From Euleptes europaea (taxonomy: Eukaryota > Chordata > Lepidosauria > Squamata > Sphaerodactylidae), in contig NC_079312.1 in the NCBI RefSeq assembly GCF_029931775.1, positions 7,881,821-7,945,820 on the forward strand: DNA of 64,000 bases, read 5' to 3'. The stretch's first letter is position 1. Every line of letters starts with the position of its first letter. A program made the translations under genes and the position numbers. This document shows, piece by piece, positions 36,424 to 57,180 of this stretch. Below the pieces are notes generated by a model. The model was given only the letters and a program-made list of their open reading frames with translations. It was not told the origin of the DNA and searched no databases.

Positions 36424-36530
36424 GTATATCTCGTCAGATCTCAGAAGCTAAGCGGGGTCAGCCCTGGTTAGTATTTGCCTCGAAAACCCCCAAAGGGGTC
36501 GCCATAAGTCAGCTGCACACACAATGGCGG
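36424..36530 (+). mobile_element. 5S rRNA-derived SINE fragment
   Basis: AGATCTCAGAAGCTAAGCGG and CCTGGTTAGTA match the internal promoter half of 5S rRNA. SINE body AAAACCCCCAAAGGGGTCGC and TAAGTCAGCTGC follow. It is internally deleted. Confidence 0.8.
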
Positions 36531-36794
36531 AACACAAAAGGATGAGATGCAGCAGAGCTGTCCTGAATAGGAAAGGAATACAAGTTTGCAATAAGGAAGT
36601 ATTTGCCAGTGATTACCCATTACCAGACATACTGGTGAAATTGACTAGTAAACGACTGGGCGATCTCTTGGGCTCCCAGGCATAGCCCTGCGGCTCCAGC
36701 TAGCTCACAGCGGATGGCTATTGAAACGCTAATGCCGAGCACAGAGCTTGCTTATCCGGGGCCCGAATGGATGCCCTTGCTGACAGTGTGTCAA

Positions 36795-36945
36795 GTGCCG
36801 TCAAGTCATGGCGACCCTATGAATCCATGTCCTCCAAAGTGTCCTATCCTTAACAGCCTTGCTCAGATCTTGCAAATTGAGGGCCGTGGCTTCCTTTGTA
36901 GAGTCCATCCGTCTCTTGTTGGGTCTTCCTCTTTTCCTTATTTAG
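36795..36945 (-). mobile_element. RTE/BovB-like LINE 3' fragment
   Basis: It shares CCTATCCTTAACAGCCTTGC and GAGTC-ATC-TCTTGTTGGGTC with the longer fragments at 48246-48780 and 49115-49465, whose minus strand encodes the RTE C-terminus. Confidence 0.75.
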
Positions 36946-37239
36946 TCCCAGGAACTTAGGATAAGAGGTGACTTCATATATCGGTAATATGTATGCAGCC
37001 GCAAATAACTGACTGTTTTACATTTTAGTAACTGCAAGCATTTTAATTTCTTCTTTCTTTTTATTGTGATCTGTTTTTTTATTTTTCCTTATTTTGTTGC
37101 ATTTTGCTAATGTATGGTTATGCGTATTTTTACTCTGACCAAGGATAAATTACAAACATGACAAAAAAAATTTCCAATCAACAAATGGATTACAACATTC
37201 AGTGATGTCAGGGAATCATTGAACAAATTACAAGCTATG

Positions 37240-37395
37240 ATAATGTTTGAATCTAAAAAAAAGGTTCCTAGTAAAATTTATAAATTTATCTTGTATATGA
37301 TTGTATGTCATTGTATTGAAGCGTTGTAAGCCACCCTGAGCCCGGCTTTGGCTGGGAAAGGGGGAAGTATAAATCTAATAAAATAAAAAATAAAA
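37240..37395 (+). mobile_element. Short retroposon tail specific to unit A
   Basis: About 150 bp present in A and absent at the matching point of B. It ends GTAAGCCACCCTGAGCCCGG, then ATAAATCTAATAAAATAAAA, a typical LINE/SINE 3' tail with A-rich repeats. Confidence 0.6.
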
Positions 37396-38269
37396 ATCAT
37401 GCAGCTGTGAATAATAACATAAGTTATATGATGTTCTAGACAGGAGGGTATGGCGACAGACCCCCCCCCCCCCACCTTGTCCAGTTTTGTGCAGCCCTTC
37501 CAAGGGGAATTATTCCCTTCCCATCCACACTGGGGGCCAGAAAGAGAACGTTGTGTGTGTAAGAATTTAAAGGGTTGCTCCATGAAAAAGGAGCCTGAGG
37601 ACATAGTGGGGTTCCTGTCCCTTCCATTGCTGTGCAGATGAGGGGAATTTTGGCAGATGCTACTTCTCTTCATCCTCTGCGAATCAGCCAAAATGTCTAC
37701 ACAAGGAATACAAGATCTGAGCTGCCCCCTCCTCCAAATCTTGTTCTACTTGTCAGATCGCGAGGATAGATTTGCTGTGTCTCCTGGCAAGCTTAAGAAA
37801 ACACTGAAATAGACCCCCCATGTTCCAAGGTAGTTTACTTAAAATGTGTTAGGTGATGAGTGGAGAAGGTTGTCAGGTTTCCTCTGTAGGTGTCTGCATA
37901 GCCACTGTCAGAAATAGGAGACTGGACTGGATGGTCTGATCCAGCAGAGGCCTCTTTTTTCTTTTAGAAACACTCTTTGCTTCAAATTACACTGTCCTTG
38001 TTTGTGACTCTCCTCCAGGGTGATCTGCTCTCTGGCAGGTAGGGAAAGCCAATGGCCTCCATACAACTATCTCTTCTTTGGACAGAGACCCAGTGATGGG
38101 CAACATGTCTGAGGGAGCCAAATACTGAACTGTTTTGGCATTCATCAGCCGAACTTATCAGTCATCAACTGTCTATGAGAATCAGGACCTGTCCAACATT
38201 AACAGCAGGCCTTGTTTTTTAGGTAATTCTCTTTCTTTCTCTCCTGCTCTCTCTAAAAAGGTCAAAAGA

Positions 38270-38470
38270 GGTAAGAAGTGGTTAGTGTGTCAAACTAGGA
38301 TCTTGCAGGCCCAGGTTCGAATCTCCACTCTGCCATGGAACCTTGGCCAGTAACACACACTCAGTGTTGCCTACTTCACCAAGGATATTGTGAGGATAAA
38401 CTGGAGAAGAGGACAACAGTGTAAACTGTAAACAGTAAACTGTAAAAGTCCCCATTGGGAAGGAAGGCTG
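38270..38470 (+). mobile_element. tRNA-derived SINE (CCAGGTTCGAATCTCC type)
   Basis: The box B-like GGTTCGAATCTCC and the body ending CCCCATTGGGAAGGAAGGC match the squamate tRNA SINE that is also at 38570-38775 and 54700-54860. It belongs to unit A only. Confidence 0.7.
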
Positions 38471-38569
38471 CACAGACTGGGAGGGTGAAAGAATATCCTC
38501 TTCTTTAAAAAACAAAGGGAGTTTAAGAATCTTCCTGAGCTATAAGAGGCAGTGTGTTTTTGTTTGTTT

Positions 38570-38775
38570 GTTTGACTAGGATATCTTGGCGGTCCAAGTT
38601 GAAATCTCCACTCTGCCACAGAAGGTTGCTGGCTGACTTTGGGCCGTTTGTGCCCTGTTGGTCTGACCCACCTCCTAGGGTTGTGAGGACAGAATGGAGG
38701 AGAATAATATAAGCCACTTTGGATCCCTGTTGGGGAAAAAGGCAAAGTGTAAACAAATAAAGATGAATTTGTATC
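38570..38775 (+). mobile_element. tRNA-derived SINE, shared by units A and B
   Basis: Same family as 38270-38470. It ends in AAACAAATAAAGATGAAT just before the acceptor of the start exon. The B copy is at 54700-54870. Confidence 0.7.
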
Positions 38776-38783
38776 CCTCACAG

Positions 38784-38851
38784 GCAGTGGAAGAGACTGA
38801 GAGCCAGGTTCCAGATCATCTCTTATTTGGGGCGGAGTGGAAACATTTAAG

Positions 38852-38866
<15 letters not shown>
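38784..38866 (+). CDS. Start-codon exon of gene A
   Basis: Acceptor TATCCCTCACAG and donor CTCAG|GTAAGG. The ATG at 38852 opens MHSAQ, and the frame passes at phase 0 into [10 protein letters not shown] of the KRAB exon. Unit B has the same exon (54877-54959, MQLAQ). Most of the exon is 5' UTR. KRAB genes commonly start only a few codons before the KRAB box. Confidence 0.82.
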
Positions 38867-48037
<9,171 letters not shown>

Positions 48038-48245
48038 ATGCATGGAATGTAGGAGAAGCTTCAGTCGGAGCTCAACCCTTACTATACATCAAACAGTCCA
48101 CATAGGAGACAAGCCATTTAAATGCATAGAATGTGAAAAGAGTTTTGGCAGCCGTTCATAACTTACATCGCACAAGAGAACTCTCATGGGATAAAGTGTT
48201 AAATGCCTGCAGTGTGGAAAGGACTTCACCAGTGGTGCTCAGCTT

Positions 48246-48780
48246 GTGTGTGTTAAGTGCCGCCAGGTCGCTTCCAACTCATGGCAACCCTGTAAATCAA
48301 GGTCCTCCAAAACATCCCATCCTTAACAGCCTTCTCAGGTCTTGTTAACTGAGGGCCGTGGCATCCTTTATAGAGTCAATCCATCTCTTGTTGGGTCTTC
48401 TCTTTTCCTGCTGCCTTCATCGTTTCCTAGCAGGATTGTCTTTTCTAGTGACTCCTGTCTTCTCATAATGTGACCAAAGTACAATAGCCTCAGTTTAGTC
48501 ATTTTAGCCTCTACGGTCACTTCAGGCTTGATTTGATCTAAATTCCACTGATTTGTTGTTCGGCAGTCCACGGTATCCATAACACTCTCCTCCAACACCA
48601 CATTTCAGAGGAATCTACTTTTTCCCTATCAGCTTTCTGCACTGTCCTGCTTTCACACCCATACACATAGGGAATACTGTGGCATGAATTAACTTGATCT
48701 TGGTGGCCAGTGACGCATTCTTACCATTAAGAATCTTTTCTGTCTCCTTCATGGTTGCCCTTCCCAGTCTTGTCCTGTAA
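48246..48780 (-). mobile_element. RTE/BovB-like LINE 3' end inside finger remnant
   Basis: The minus strand encodes EVTVEAKMTKLRLLYFGHIM then RRQESLEKTILLGNDEGSRK, the C-terminus of RTE-clade reverse transcriptase proteins. It ends at GTGCCGCCAGGTCGCTTCC-type 3' sequence. It separates two pieces of one finger unit. Confidence 0.8.
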
Positions 48781-49114
48781 TCAGAAAGAGATCATCTTAA
48801 AGCCCACACCAGAGAGGGGGGGAAATATAGACCAGGGGTGTCAAACATGTGGTCCGCAAACCGGATGCGGCCCCCAGAGGGCTTCCCTCCAGCACGCAAG
48901 ACAGCTGGCCTCCACTCCCCCTCCCCTTTCTGGGCTTCCTGGAGCTGCTCCCGCCCGCAAGACCAGCCAGCTGCCTTCCTCTGTCCCTTTCTGGGCTTCC
49001 CAAAAACTGAAGATTGTGTTGTCTTCCCGCCGGGAGGCAGTGCGATCTTCATGCCCTCCCTGCCCCAGCCAAGCTCCATGTGGAGCTTGAATGGGGGAGG
49101 GGGAAACTGTGCTT

Positions 49115-49465
49115 GTGTGTGTGTGAAGTGCTGTGAAGTCGCTTCCAACTCATGACGACCCTATGAATCAATGTCCCCCCAAACGTCCTATCCTTAACCG
49201 CCTTGCTCAGGTCTTGCAAATTAAGGGTAGTGGCTTTCGAGTCAATCCATCTCTTGTGGGGTCTTCCTCTTTTCCTGCTGCCTTCAACTTTTCCTGGCAT
49301 GATTGTCTTTTCCAGTGACTCATAATGTGTCCAAAGTACAAGAGCCTCAGTTTAGTAATTTTAGCTTCTAGGCTCAATTCAGGCTTGATTTGATCTATAA
49401 CCCACTGATTTGTTTTTTGACAGTCCACAGTATCCGTAATACTTTCCTCCAACACCCTAAATATG
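49115..49465 (-). mobile_element. RTE/BovB-like LINE 3' end inside the hAT element
   Basis: The minus strand reads LSLEAKITKLRLLYFGHIMS, then KVEGSRKRGRPHKRWIDSKA, the RTE C-terminal motif. The end lies at a TGTGTGTGTGTGAAGTGCTG tract. Confidence 0.82.
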
Positions 49466-49904
49466 TATTTCCTAAAAAGGTATTTCTATTTCCCTCCCTA
49501 AGTTGCATTGCTTAAATTATGCAGGTTGATGACCAACCTCCTGCTCATCAAGTGTAAACCTCAGCAGCTGGAGCTTCAGGGCAACTTCTGAGGGTCAGGA
49601 CTAAGTGAGCAAGATGCTGATCTCCTATCCTCAAGCCTCAGCAATCTTGCACTGCTGCTCTATAGGCAGAAGAACTTCCCAAATGTTAATTCATGCAATT
49701 CCTAAAACAAACAAGAGGGTGTACTAAAAGGAATGACAAGATTGCCCATTGGAAACAATGGGAGAGGCTTGCAGGCTCACTGGAGATAATGGGAACAGGA
49801 ATACCAGTTGACTTGCATGGGCTCCATTGAAATACATTACAGCCCAAAAAAGATGCAAAGAAAGTGCAGAATGGATTTTCCATTAAAGTCTTTATGCCCA
49901 AGTA

Positions 49905-50290
49905 GACTACTCTGGGACTGGAATGACAGGTCACAGAGTGGAATGACAACCTCTGGGTATCAGAAGTGTTCTGGGAATGGAATGACAGCCCCCAAGTGGA
50001 ATGACAGCACCTAGGAGTAGCAGAACTGATCTGTGACTAGAATGACAGGTCAGGAGTAGAATGACATCCAGTGGGAGTAGCAGAAGTGTTCTGGGGCTGG
50101 AATGACAGGTTGCTGAGTGGAATGACAGCCCCTGGGAGTAGCAGAAGTGTTCAGGAATGAAATGACCGCCCCCAATTGTAATGACAGTCCCTGGGAGTAG
50201 CAGAAGTGTTCTGGGACTGGAATGGCAGTCCCAGAATGCTTCTGCTACTCCCAGGGGCTGTCACTCCATTCTGCGACACGTCATTCCAGA
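49905..50290. repeat. Minisatellite, GGAATGACAGCCCC type, inside the hAT element
   Basis: About six imperfect units of roughly 65 bp built from GGAATGACAGCCCCTGGGAG, TAGCAGAAGTGTTCTGGGAC and TGGAATGACAGGT. The last part near 50230-50290 is inverted (CTTCTGCTACTCCCAGGGGC). The same family is at 25893-26060. Confidence 0.8.
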
Positions 50291-51054
50291 CTCAGAGCAA
50301 AAATTCTGTCCAGGCAACCCCCCCCCCCAGTCCAGATCAAATTTAATACCAGGGACCAGAGATACAAACTACAGAAGACAAAGGGAAGCAATGACAAAAA
50401 TAATATCATTAATTGACTTTGCCTGTGTCTTCTATGAAGTTCGTGTCTCTGGTACCTAGCATTACATTTTATGGTATTTATTTGGTACACATGGCCTGGC
50501 TCAACCTATTGATATTTATGGCATATCCGGCCATCATAACAAATGAGTTTGACACCCCTGATATAGATGCAGGGACTGTGGAAAAAGATTCAGATGAAGA
50601 TGCCATTTTAAATCCCATCAAAGAATGCATGAAGAGGAGAAATCATAGAAATGACCACACTAAAAAATTTTTCGTACTACAACAATCTTTACAGAATTCA
50701 GAGTCCCCCAAATGATTTAATGATTAATTAGGAAATAACTTTTTTTCCAGAGAGCCTCCAACTTTAGTAAACATCAGGGAACCTGCCAATGGAGAAGCGC
50801 TTCATAGACCTGTGGTAAACCTGACCATCCTTAGTTGTCTTGAGCCTGCAGAGGAGGAAGAAGGGGGAGTTAAAACTCTGTGGGTTTTTCTCTCTAGACT
50901 TCCAGCCCTGGCTATTTTTCCTGCCTACCTCCCAAAGCCCATCATGCCCATATTTACTGAGTGTTATGAATTGGGTTGCAGCCACTGTTTGCATTCTCTC
51001 ACTACTACCTGAGGACTGTAATTCCAGCAACCTCTGAGCATGCTCCAACATGAT

Positions 51055-51175
51055 CGGGCAGTCTTCAAGCTGCGGCTGGACAAACACTTGTCAGCGATGC
51101 TCTAGGCTGATCCTGCATTGAACAGGGGGTTGGACGAGATGGCCTGTATGGCCCCTTCCAACTCTGATTCTAGGA
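51055..51175 (+). mobile_element. CR1 3' end, unit A
   Basis: GGCTGGACAAACACTTGTCA, GGGGGTTGGACGAGATGGCC and CCTTCCAACTCTGATTCTA are CR1 3' UTR text. The B copy is at 62515-62640. Confidence 0.8.
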
Positions 51176-51410
51176 TGAATAATCCTAAATGGCACTGTTT
51201 TCTCTTCATGGGTTTAGCTGATAACCCCATATGACAATAATAGCCCCAAATAGCCCCAATGATTTATTCTCTTTGAAATGAACCTGTAGACGGGAAACCC
51301 ACCCAAAGGGCTGCAGGCCAAGCATTGAACAGCCCAGAATTGTATCCTTTTCTCCCAGTGATTGCAATAATTGTTCACTGGCCTCCTAACAGTCAGCAGA
51401 AACATCCTGG

Positions 51411-51560
51411 CACGTCTTTGGACCATTCTCTGTAGACAAAGTTGATAACCATTTCCAAGTCGTCTTCATTGAGATCTCTCTTCTGTTTGGAAAGCAGAGA
51501 GGATCCCATTTCCTGCCACAGCTGTCCGAAAATAGCCTTTACCAAATGGCTGCAAGTTGT
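51411..51560 (-). other. Unidentified exon-like open segment, unit A
   Basis: The minus strand reads AIFGQLWQEMGSSLLSKQKR, then DLNEDDLEMVINFVYREWSK and a stop shortly after. Unit B (62880-63030) keeps the same reading with mostly conservative changes and the same stop. I do not recognise the protein. Upstream, the two copies differ by one base and so in frame, which argues against current selection. Confidence 0.35.
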
Positions 51561-51594
51561 CCTCCAGCAATGCTGGTGAGGAGAACGAGAAGCG

Positions 51595-51750
51595 TGAGTT
51601 TCATACCCCACTTTTTCTCTACCTTTAAGGAGTTTCAAAGTGGCCTACAACGGCCTTCCCGTCCTCTCCCCACAACAGACACCTTTTGAGGTAGGCTAGG
51701 TTGAGAGAGTTCAGAGAGAACCGTGATTGACCCAAGGTCACTAGAATACT
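51595..51750 (-). mobile_element. tRNA-SINE body fragment, unit A
   Basis: TTTCATACCCCACTTTTTCT and CCCCACAACAGACACC are the complement of the TAGTGGTTAAGAG-type SINE body. The B copy is at 63070-63230. Confidence 0.65.
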
Positions 51751-52439
51751 TTTACAATTTATTAAACTGGAGGGCCTTACATTAAAACTTTTAATAAGAT
51801 ATTGAATAATATCAGAGGATAAACATTTTTCTCTTTTTTTAAAGAAATGAATATGTAAAGCACATATACCCTCTTCTCTTTTTTTGTTGTGTGCAAGTGT
51901 GTGTTTATTTTGTTTTTCTTTACAATAACTTGATGGTATCATCTTTTATATTGGATATGAGCTTACTATATGGTTCTTTTGTTTGTCTCATTGTAAAGTG
52001 GATTTTTTGTTCTGTATGCGTGTATATATGAAATGATTTTTAAACAACACTCCAAAGTACAGAATACAAGATTTGTTTAGCTAAGCACGCAGGTGTAACA
52101 GAACAGAACCTTGCAGAGGATAAGGACTTTGCAGTAACCAGTTCTTGCTTGATACAACTTTTATGATGAGCAAAATTCAACTTTTCCAGTCTAGCAAATG
52201 CCGGAGACTTCCAGTGTGGTCCTCTTGCTTAAAGGAACAAACTGGACATCGCAGAAACCAGGACTCTGCTTGCAAAAGACAGCCCTTCTACGAAGTGATA
52301 AGAGCCCTGGAAATCTTGTCCCAGGAAACTGACTCTCCCTCTGCCAACTTCCATCAATAACAACCCAAAGCTGGCGATAGGATAACTCCTTTTTAATGAC
52401 CAAACGAGTTACAAAATAGTTAGCAAACAGGCAGGTGTC

Positions 52440-52639
52440 ATTAAACGAAACTAGCAAAGGTGAGTGTTGTTTTTTAAAGCAATGTGGGATATGTCACGGT
52501 AATTTCAGAAATAAAGCAAACTTTTTTTCTCATGGCTCATGCAGTTGTATGTATGGAAGGAGAGCCTGTGGTGTCAGGGTGCGGAAGGGCAGCCTGTGCT
52601 ACAAGTCTGTACTAGGGTTGTTGGCTCTGGGTTGGGAAA
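52440..52639. other. Spacer between duplication units A and B
   Basis: About 200 bp without a counterpart next to unit A's left edge or unit B's right edge. It contains no gene. Confidence 0.4.
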
Positions 52640-52859
52640 GACCTGGAGATTTCTTTTTTTTGGGGGGGGGTGGATCCTAGGGAGGCAAGGGACTTCAGTT
52701 GGTATAATGTCACCTTCCAATGCACCCACGTTCTCCAAGGAAACCTATCCCTGTCGTCTGGAGCCCAGCTGTAATTCCGGGAGATCTCCAGCCCTACTAG
52801 CAAGCATGCAAAAAAAAGAAAAAAATTGTCCCCACTGTCCCCTTTTGCATCTCCCCTTT

Positions 52860-53340
52860 CCCCCTCCTTTTATTGCAACTCCCTTCCTGCCCAAATGCAT
52901 TTTAAGCTCATCAGGTTTTTGCAGCTGCAGGGGGGCGGAGAGAGGGCTGCTCTTGTGCTGCTGCTGGCCTGCGTGGGAAGATCCCCGGCTCCTTTCCCAC
53001 GGGGGGGGGCGAGGAAGGAATGTCTCCGCGGCTCCTGATTGGCTCCCTTTGCAGGAAGGCCGCTTCCCAGCCCAGGGGAAAGCCCTGCTTGGCCAGAGCT
53101 TTTGGGTTGGGTGCTCTGATGGTTAAACCAGGCGAGTTCAAAGTGCCTAGAGAGGAAGGGAACTGGGGGCAGGAGGGGGGTGTTATTTGCAGGCCCCCCT
53201 TCCTGCTCCAGCCCCTTTCTCATTCTGCAGGTACCTGGGAACGGGAGCTGTGGAGGTTGCAGTTAGAAAGCCTGTTTGGAGACACAAGAGTTTTAAGGTG
53301 CAAAGGGGTGGGTGTGTGTCTTTCTTGGGGAGGAGAAATT
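52860..53340 (+). promoter_or_regulatory. Probable promoter / first-exon region of gene B
   Basis: Duplicate of 35390-35880, with the inverted CCAAT box near 53035 and the GAGTTTTAAG|GTGCAA donor near 53298 both kept. The partner minus-strand promoter block found beside unit A is missing here. Confidence 0.45.
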
Positions 53341-54876
53341 AAACCGAGAGAGAGAGAAAGAAATGGGGCGGTGGAGGATGCAAATCGAGTGCAATCTGAT
53401 GAAAACCTGCGTGGCACGTGTGTTTGCATAACATAGCTTTGTTTGGAAAATTAAGGGATTAGATTAGCAGCAAATCAAGAGAGTGCAGATCTTTTTTATG
53501 GTGTTTGAAATCTGTATATATTTTCTTGGCAGTCTAAAATGCACCTTTCCCCCATTCTTTATTTAGTTCCAGGAATTTAGGAAAAGAGGTGACTTCATAT
53601 ATCAATAATGTGTTTGCAGCTGCAAATAACTGACTGTTTCACGTAATAGTAAATGCAAACATTTTAGTTTTTTTCCCTTTCTTTTTTTAAAAAATGCGAT
53701 GTGTCTTTTTTGGATGTTTCCTTCTTTTGTTGCATTTTGTTAATGTATGGTTATGTGTATCTGTTGTGTGACTTACTATTTTCATTGTCACTGGGACCAA
53801 AGACAAATTACAAGCATGACAAAAAAATAGTTCCCCAATCAATCAGTAAATGGGTTACAGCGTTCAATGGTGTCAGGAAATCATCGAACAAATTACAAGA
53901 TATGGTATCATGCAGCTATGAATAATAACATAAGTTATATGAAGTTGCTCTGGACTGGAGGGTATGGCGAAAGACCCCCTTGTCCACTTTTATGCAGCCC
54001 TTCCAAGGGAATTATTCCCTTCCCAGAAAGCGAAGGTGTTATCTCCAAAGGACTATGGATCTTGTTTCTTCAGGGATTGAATGGCAAAACTTGCTCTTGG
54101 GGGAGTGTGTGTAAGAAGAATGGAAAGGGTTGCTGCATGCAAAGGGAGCCTGAGGACATAGTGGGGTTCTTGGTCCTTCTATTGCTGTGCAGATGAGGGG
54201 AATTTTGACAGGTGCTACTTCTCTTCATCCTCTGCGAATAAGCCAAAATGTCTATGCAAGGAATACCAGATCTGAGCTGCCCCCTCCTCCAAATCCTGTT
54301 CTACTTGTCAGATTGCGAGGAAACATTTGCTGTGTCTCCTGGCAAGCTTAAGAAAACACTGAAATAGATCCTCCATGTTCCAAGGCACTTTACTTAAAAT
54401 ATGTCAGGTGATGAGTGGAGAAGATGGTCAGGTTTCCCCTGTAGATGTCTGCATAGCCACTGTCAGAAATGGGATTCTGGACTGAATGGTCTGATCCAGC
54501 AGAGGCCTCTTTTTCTCTTCTAGAAAAATGCCTTGCTTCAAATTGCGCTGCCCTTGTTTGTCTCTCTCCTTCAGGGTGATCTGCTTTCTGGCAATTAGGG
54601 AAAGCCATCGGCCCCCATATAACCATCTCTTCTTTGGACAGAGACCCAGTGAGGGGAAACATGTCTCAGGGAGCCAAATACTGACCTGTTTTGGCATTCA
54701 TCAGCTGAAGGGGGCTGACTGGCTTTGGGCCAGTTGCGCCCTGTCAGTCTGGCCCACTTCCCAGGGTTGTTGTGAGGACAGAATGGAGGACGAGAGAACA
54801 ATATTGGCCACTTTAAGTCTCTGTTGGGAAAAACACAAAGTGTAAACAAATAAAGATGAATTTGTCTCCCTCACAG

Positions 54877-54959
54877 GACGCGGAGGAGCTTCAGAGCCAG
54901 GTTCCAGATCATCTCTTCTTTGGGGCAGAGCGGAAACACTTAAGATGCAGCTAGCTCAG
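54877..54959 (+). CDS. Start-codon exon of gene B
   Basis: Acceptor CTCCCTCACAG, donor CTCAG|GTAAGG. The ATG opens MQLAQ and joins the KRAB exon at phase 0. Same length (83 bp) as in gene A. Confidence 0.75.
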
Positions 54960-55266
54960 GTAAGGGATGAATCACAGGATCAGCTTGGTGCTTCTTTTTA
55001 ATGCAGGGCTGGAAGGGAACAATTTCTGGTTTTTTTTGTAATTTGCAGTCTTCCTTTCTTGGTAAGTTACATTAGATTTCTCCATAGAGCAAACGGGTGA
55101 AAAATGCTGACGTAAATACATAAAATTAATGTCCAAGGCTTTCTGATAGCGGCAAGGTAACACAGCAGCCTGTTCAGGAGGCCGTGCAGTTCACTGATCT
55201 TCTCCCATGAATCAAAAGGTGGGGTGCCCATACACTCCCCAGGCAGGTTTTATTCTTTTTCCATGG

Positions 55267-55429
55267 CAGGGATGTCAAACATAGGGCCCACGGCCGGATC
55301 CAGCCGATGAGCCAGCCGAGGCAGCCACCCCTTCCTCTGTCGATCTGGGCTGGCGAGACATGGCCCAGCCCAACCAAGTGACATTTATGTCATATCCGGC
55401 CCTTGTAACAAATTAGTTTGACACCCCTG
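55267..55429. mobile_element. hAT-type miniature element, unit B copy
   Basis: Same insertion as 39172-39334, with CAGGGATGTCAAAC and GTTTGACACCCCTG ends and TTCCATGG/TTCTATGG flanks. Confidence 0.88.
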
Positions 55430-55514
55430 TTCTATGGTGTGTCAAGTATTCTCTGAAGGTAGAACTCCCCCCTTGGGGTACCAAGAACTTTCCATGAAGG
55501 ATCTAGAGGAGGAG

Positions 55515-55940
55515 GATCAGTGGCTCGGTGGTAGAGTGCCTGCTTGGCATGCAGAAGGTCCCTCATCTAAAGATAATAAAAGGATCAGGTAAGAGGTGAT
55601 GTCAAAGGACTCTGCCTGGGACCCTGGAGAGCCACTGCCAGTCAGAGTAGACATTACTGACTTTGATGGACCAACCGTTACTGCGTTTAAAATGGTGTAA
55701 CTGCTTGCAAGGACCTTGCAAGGGTCTGACTCAGTAGACAGCATTTTCAGGTATTCCTCTTTCAATATCCACAGTTGCTTGAGGAAGGGCTGTGGCTCAG
55801 CGGTGGAGGATCTGGTTGGCATCCAGAAAGTCCCCGGTTCAATTCCCGGCGTGAATTTCTGGAGAGCTGCAGCTGGTCTGATCAGACAGTAATGACCTTG
55901 ATAGACCAATGGTTTGATTCAGTATAAGGCTGCTTGGTGC
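55515..55940 (+). mobile_element. Two tRNA-derived SINEs, unit B copies
   Basis: Copies of the SINEs at 39425-39590 and 39690-39850, here at 55515-55690 and 55785-55940, in the same order before the KRAB exon. Confidence 0.8.
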
Positions 55941-55961
55941 GTGTTTGTTTTCAGATGGTGA

Positions 55962-56237
<276 letters not shown>

Positions 56238-56659
56238 TAGAAGAGAGCAAGAGTCCAGTAAAGATTTGACAATATTTCTTAAAGACTGAAACAAAAGACT
56301 TAGCACCTTAAAGACCTAACAAAATTTCGGACAGGGTATGAGCTTTTGTGAATTACAGCTCACCTCTTCAGATACATCTAGAATGTGAGTCCGTCTGTCC
56401 TTAAGTAGAGAAGAGTGAATTCAGACACCCAATGGCAATAGCATGTAAATGTCAGTAGCAGGTAAATAACATTAGCAGGGGTGATTGGATTAGGTGTGAT
56501 ATGCAGAGGGGTAGCAGGCATGGAGAAAACAGCATTGGTAATGAGGAATCCCCGGAATGAGCTATTTATAGTCCACATTCTCACTGAAACTCAAGGAAGA
56601 TTAGAGAGTGTCAGTCAGTTCAATCAATAGGGTGAAGAGACAGCTAATAAACAACGTTC

Positions 56660-57180
56660 TAGGACTTGGACGGAAGGTCACCAAGGAGAAGACTGAAGTT
56701 GCTGTGCAGAGGAAAGCAATGGCAAACCATCTCTGCTCATCTCTTGGCTTGACAACCCCACAGTCTTGGGCTCACCATGAGCTGACTGCAACTTAATGGC
56801 ACAAAATTATTATTATTATTTATAGGACTCGTTTAGCAGAAATCTGAAACAAGTCTTGAGTATTAAATATGACAGGTTAGGCAATGCAAGATATGGTATT
56901 ACGTTTGTACAAATGTAATGCAGTGACAGCAAGATAACAAATAGCAACAAGTAGCTTGTATTAGTAGCGATGTCCATTCCCTGACCTGGACAGGCCAGGT
57001 TAGTTCAGTCTTGTCAGGTCTTGGAAGCTAAGTAGGGTTGACCCTGGTGAGTACTTGGATGGGAGGCCATTCATCTGCATGGGGGGAGGGCAGGGAATGG
57101 CGAACCATCTCTGGACATCTCTTGCCTTGAAAACCCTACTGGGTTGTCATAAGTCAGCTGTGACTTAATGGCACTTTCCA
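56660..57180 (+). mobile_element. 5S-type SINE pieces, unit B copies
   Basis: Copies of 40595-40745 (56660-56820) and 40915-41105 (56990-57180). The second keeps GAGTACTTGGATGGGAGGCC. Confidence 0.75.

Larger units (their letters stand above)
36107..36938. repeat. Composite insertion specific to unit A
   Basis: Unit B runs straight from CCCATTCTTTATTT to AGTTCCAGGAATTTAG. Unit A has about 830 bp between the same phrases: a (GT)n tract (36110-36128), an unclassified A/T-rich piece, an inverted duplication, a 5S-derived SINE piece and an RTE LINE end. Confidence 0.75.
48833..50560. mobile_element. hAT-type element (TGTCAAAC ends) inserted in a finger unit
   Basis: Ends CAGGGGTGTCAAACATGTGG and GAGTTTGACACCCCTG, with 8-bp flanks ATATAGAC (48825-48832) and ATATAGAT (50561-50568), 7 of 8 matching. 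Joining the flanks restores a finger start (K-Y-R-C-R-D-C-G-K-R-F). It is 1.73 kb with no transposase. It carries an RTE fragment and a minisatellite. Same family as 39172-39334. Confidence 0.85.
48038..50680 (+). pseudogene. Decayed 3' zinc-finger units of gene A, split by transposons
   Basis: After the array stop, fingers continue in another frame ([20 protein letters not shown], then [16 protein letters not shown]). A partial unit follows at 48205-48245. Finger text resumes at 48785-48832 (AAAGCCCACACCAGAGAG) and again at 50561-50660, where C-R-D-C-G-K-R-F and H-F-K-S-H-Q-R-M-H are legible around an in-frame TGA. The array was thus longer, and an RTE piece and a hAT element later entered the dead part. 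Confidence 0.8.
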
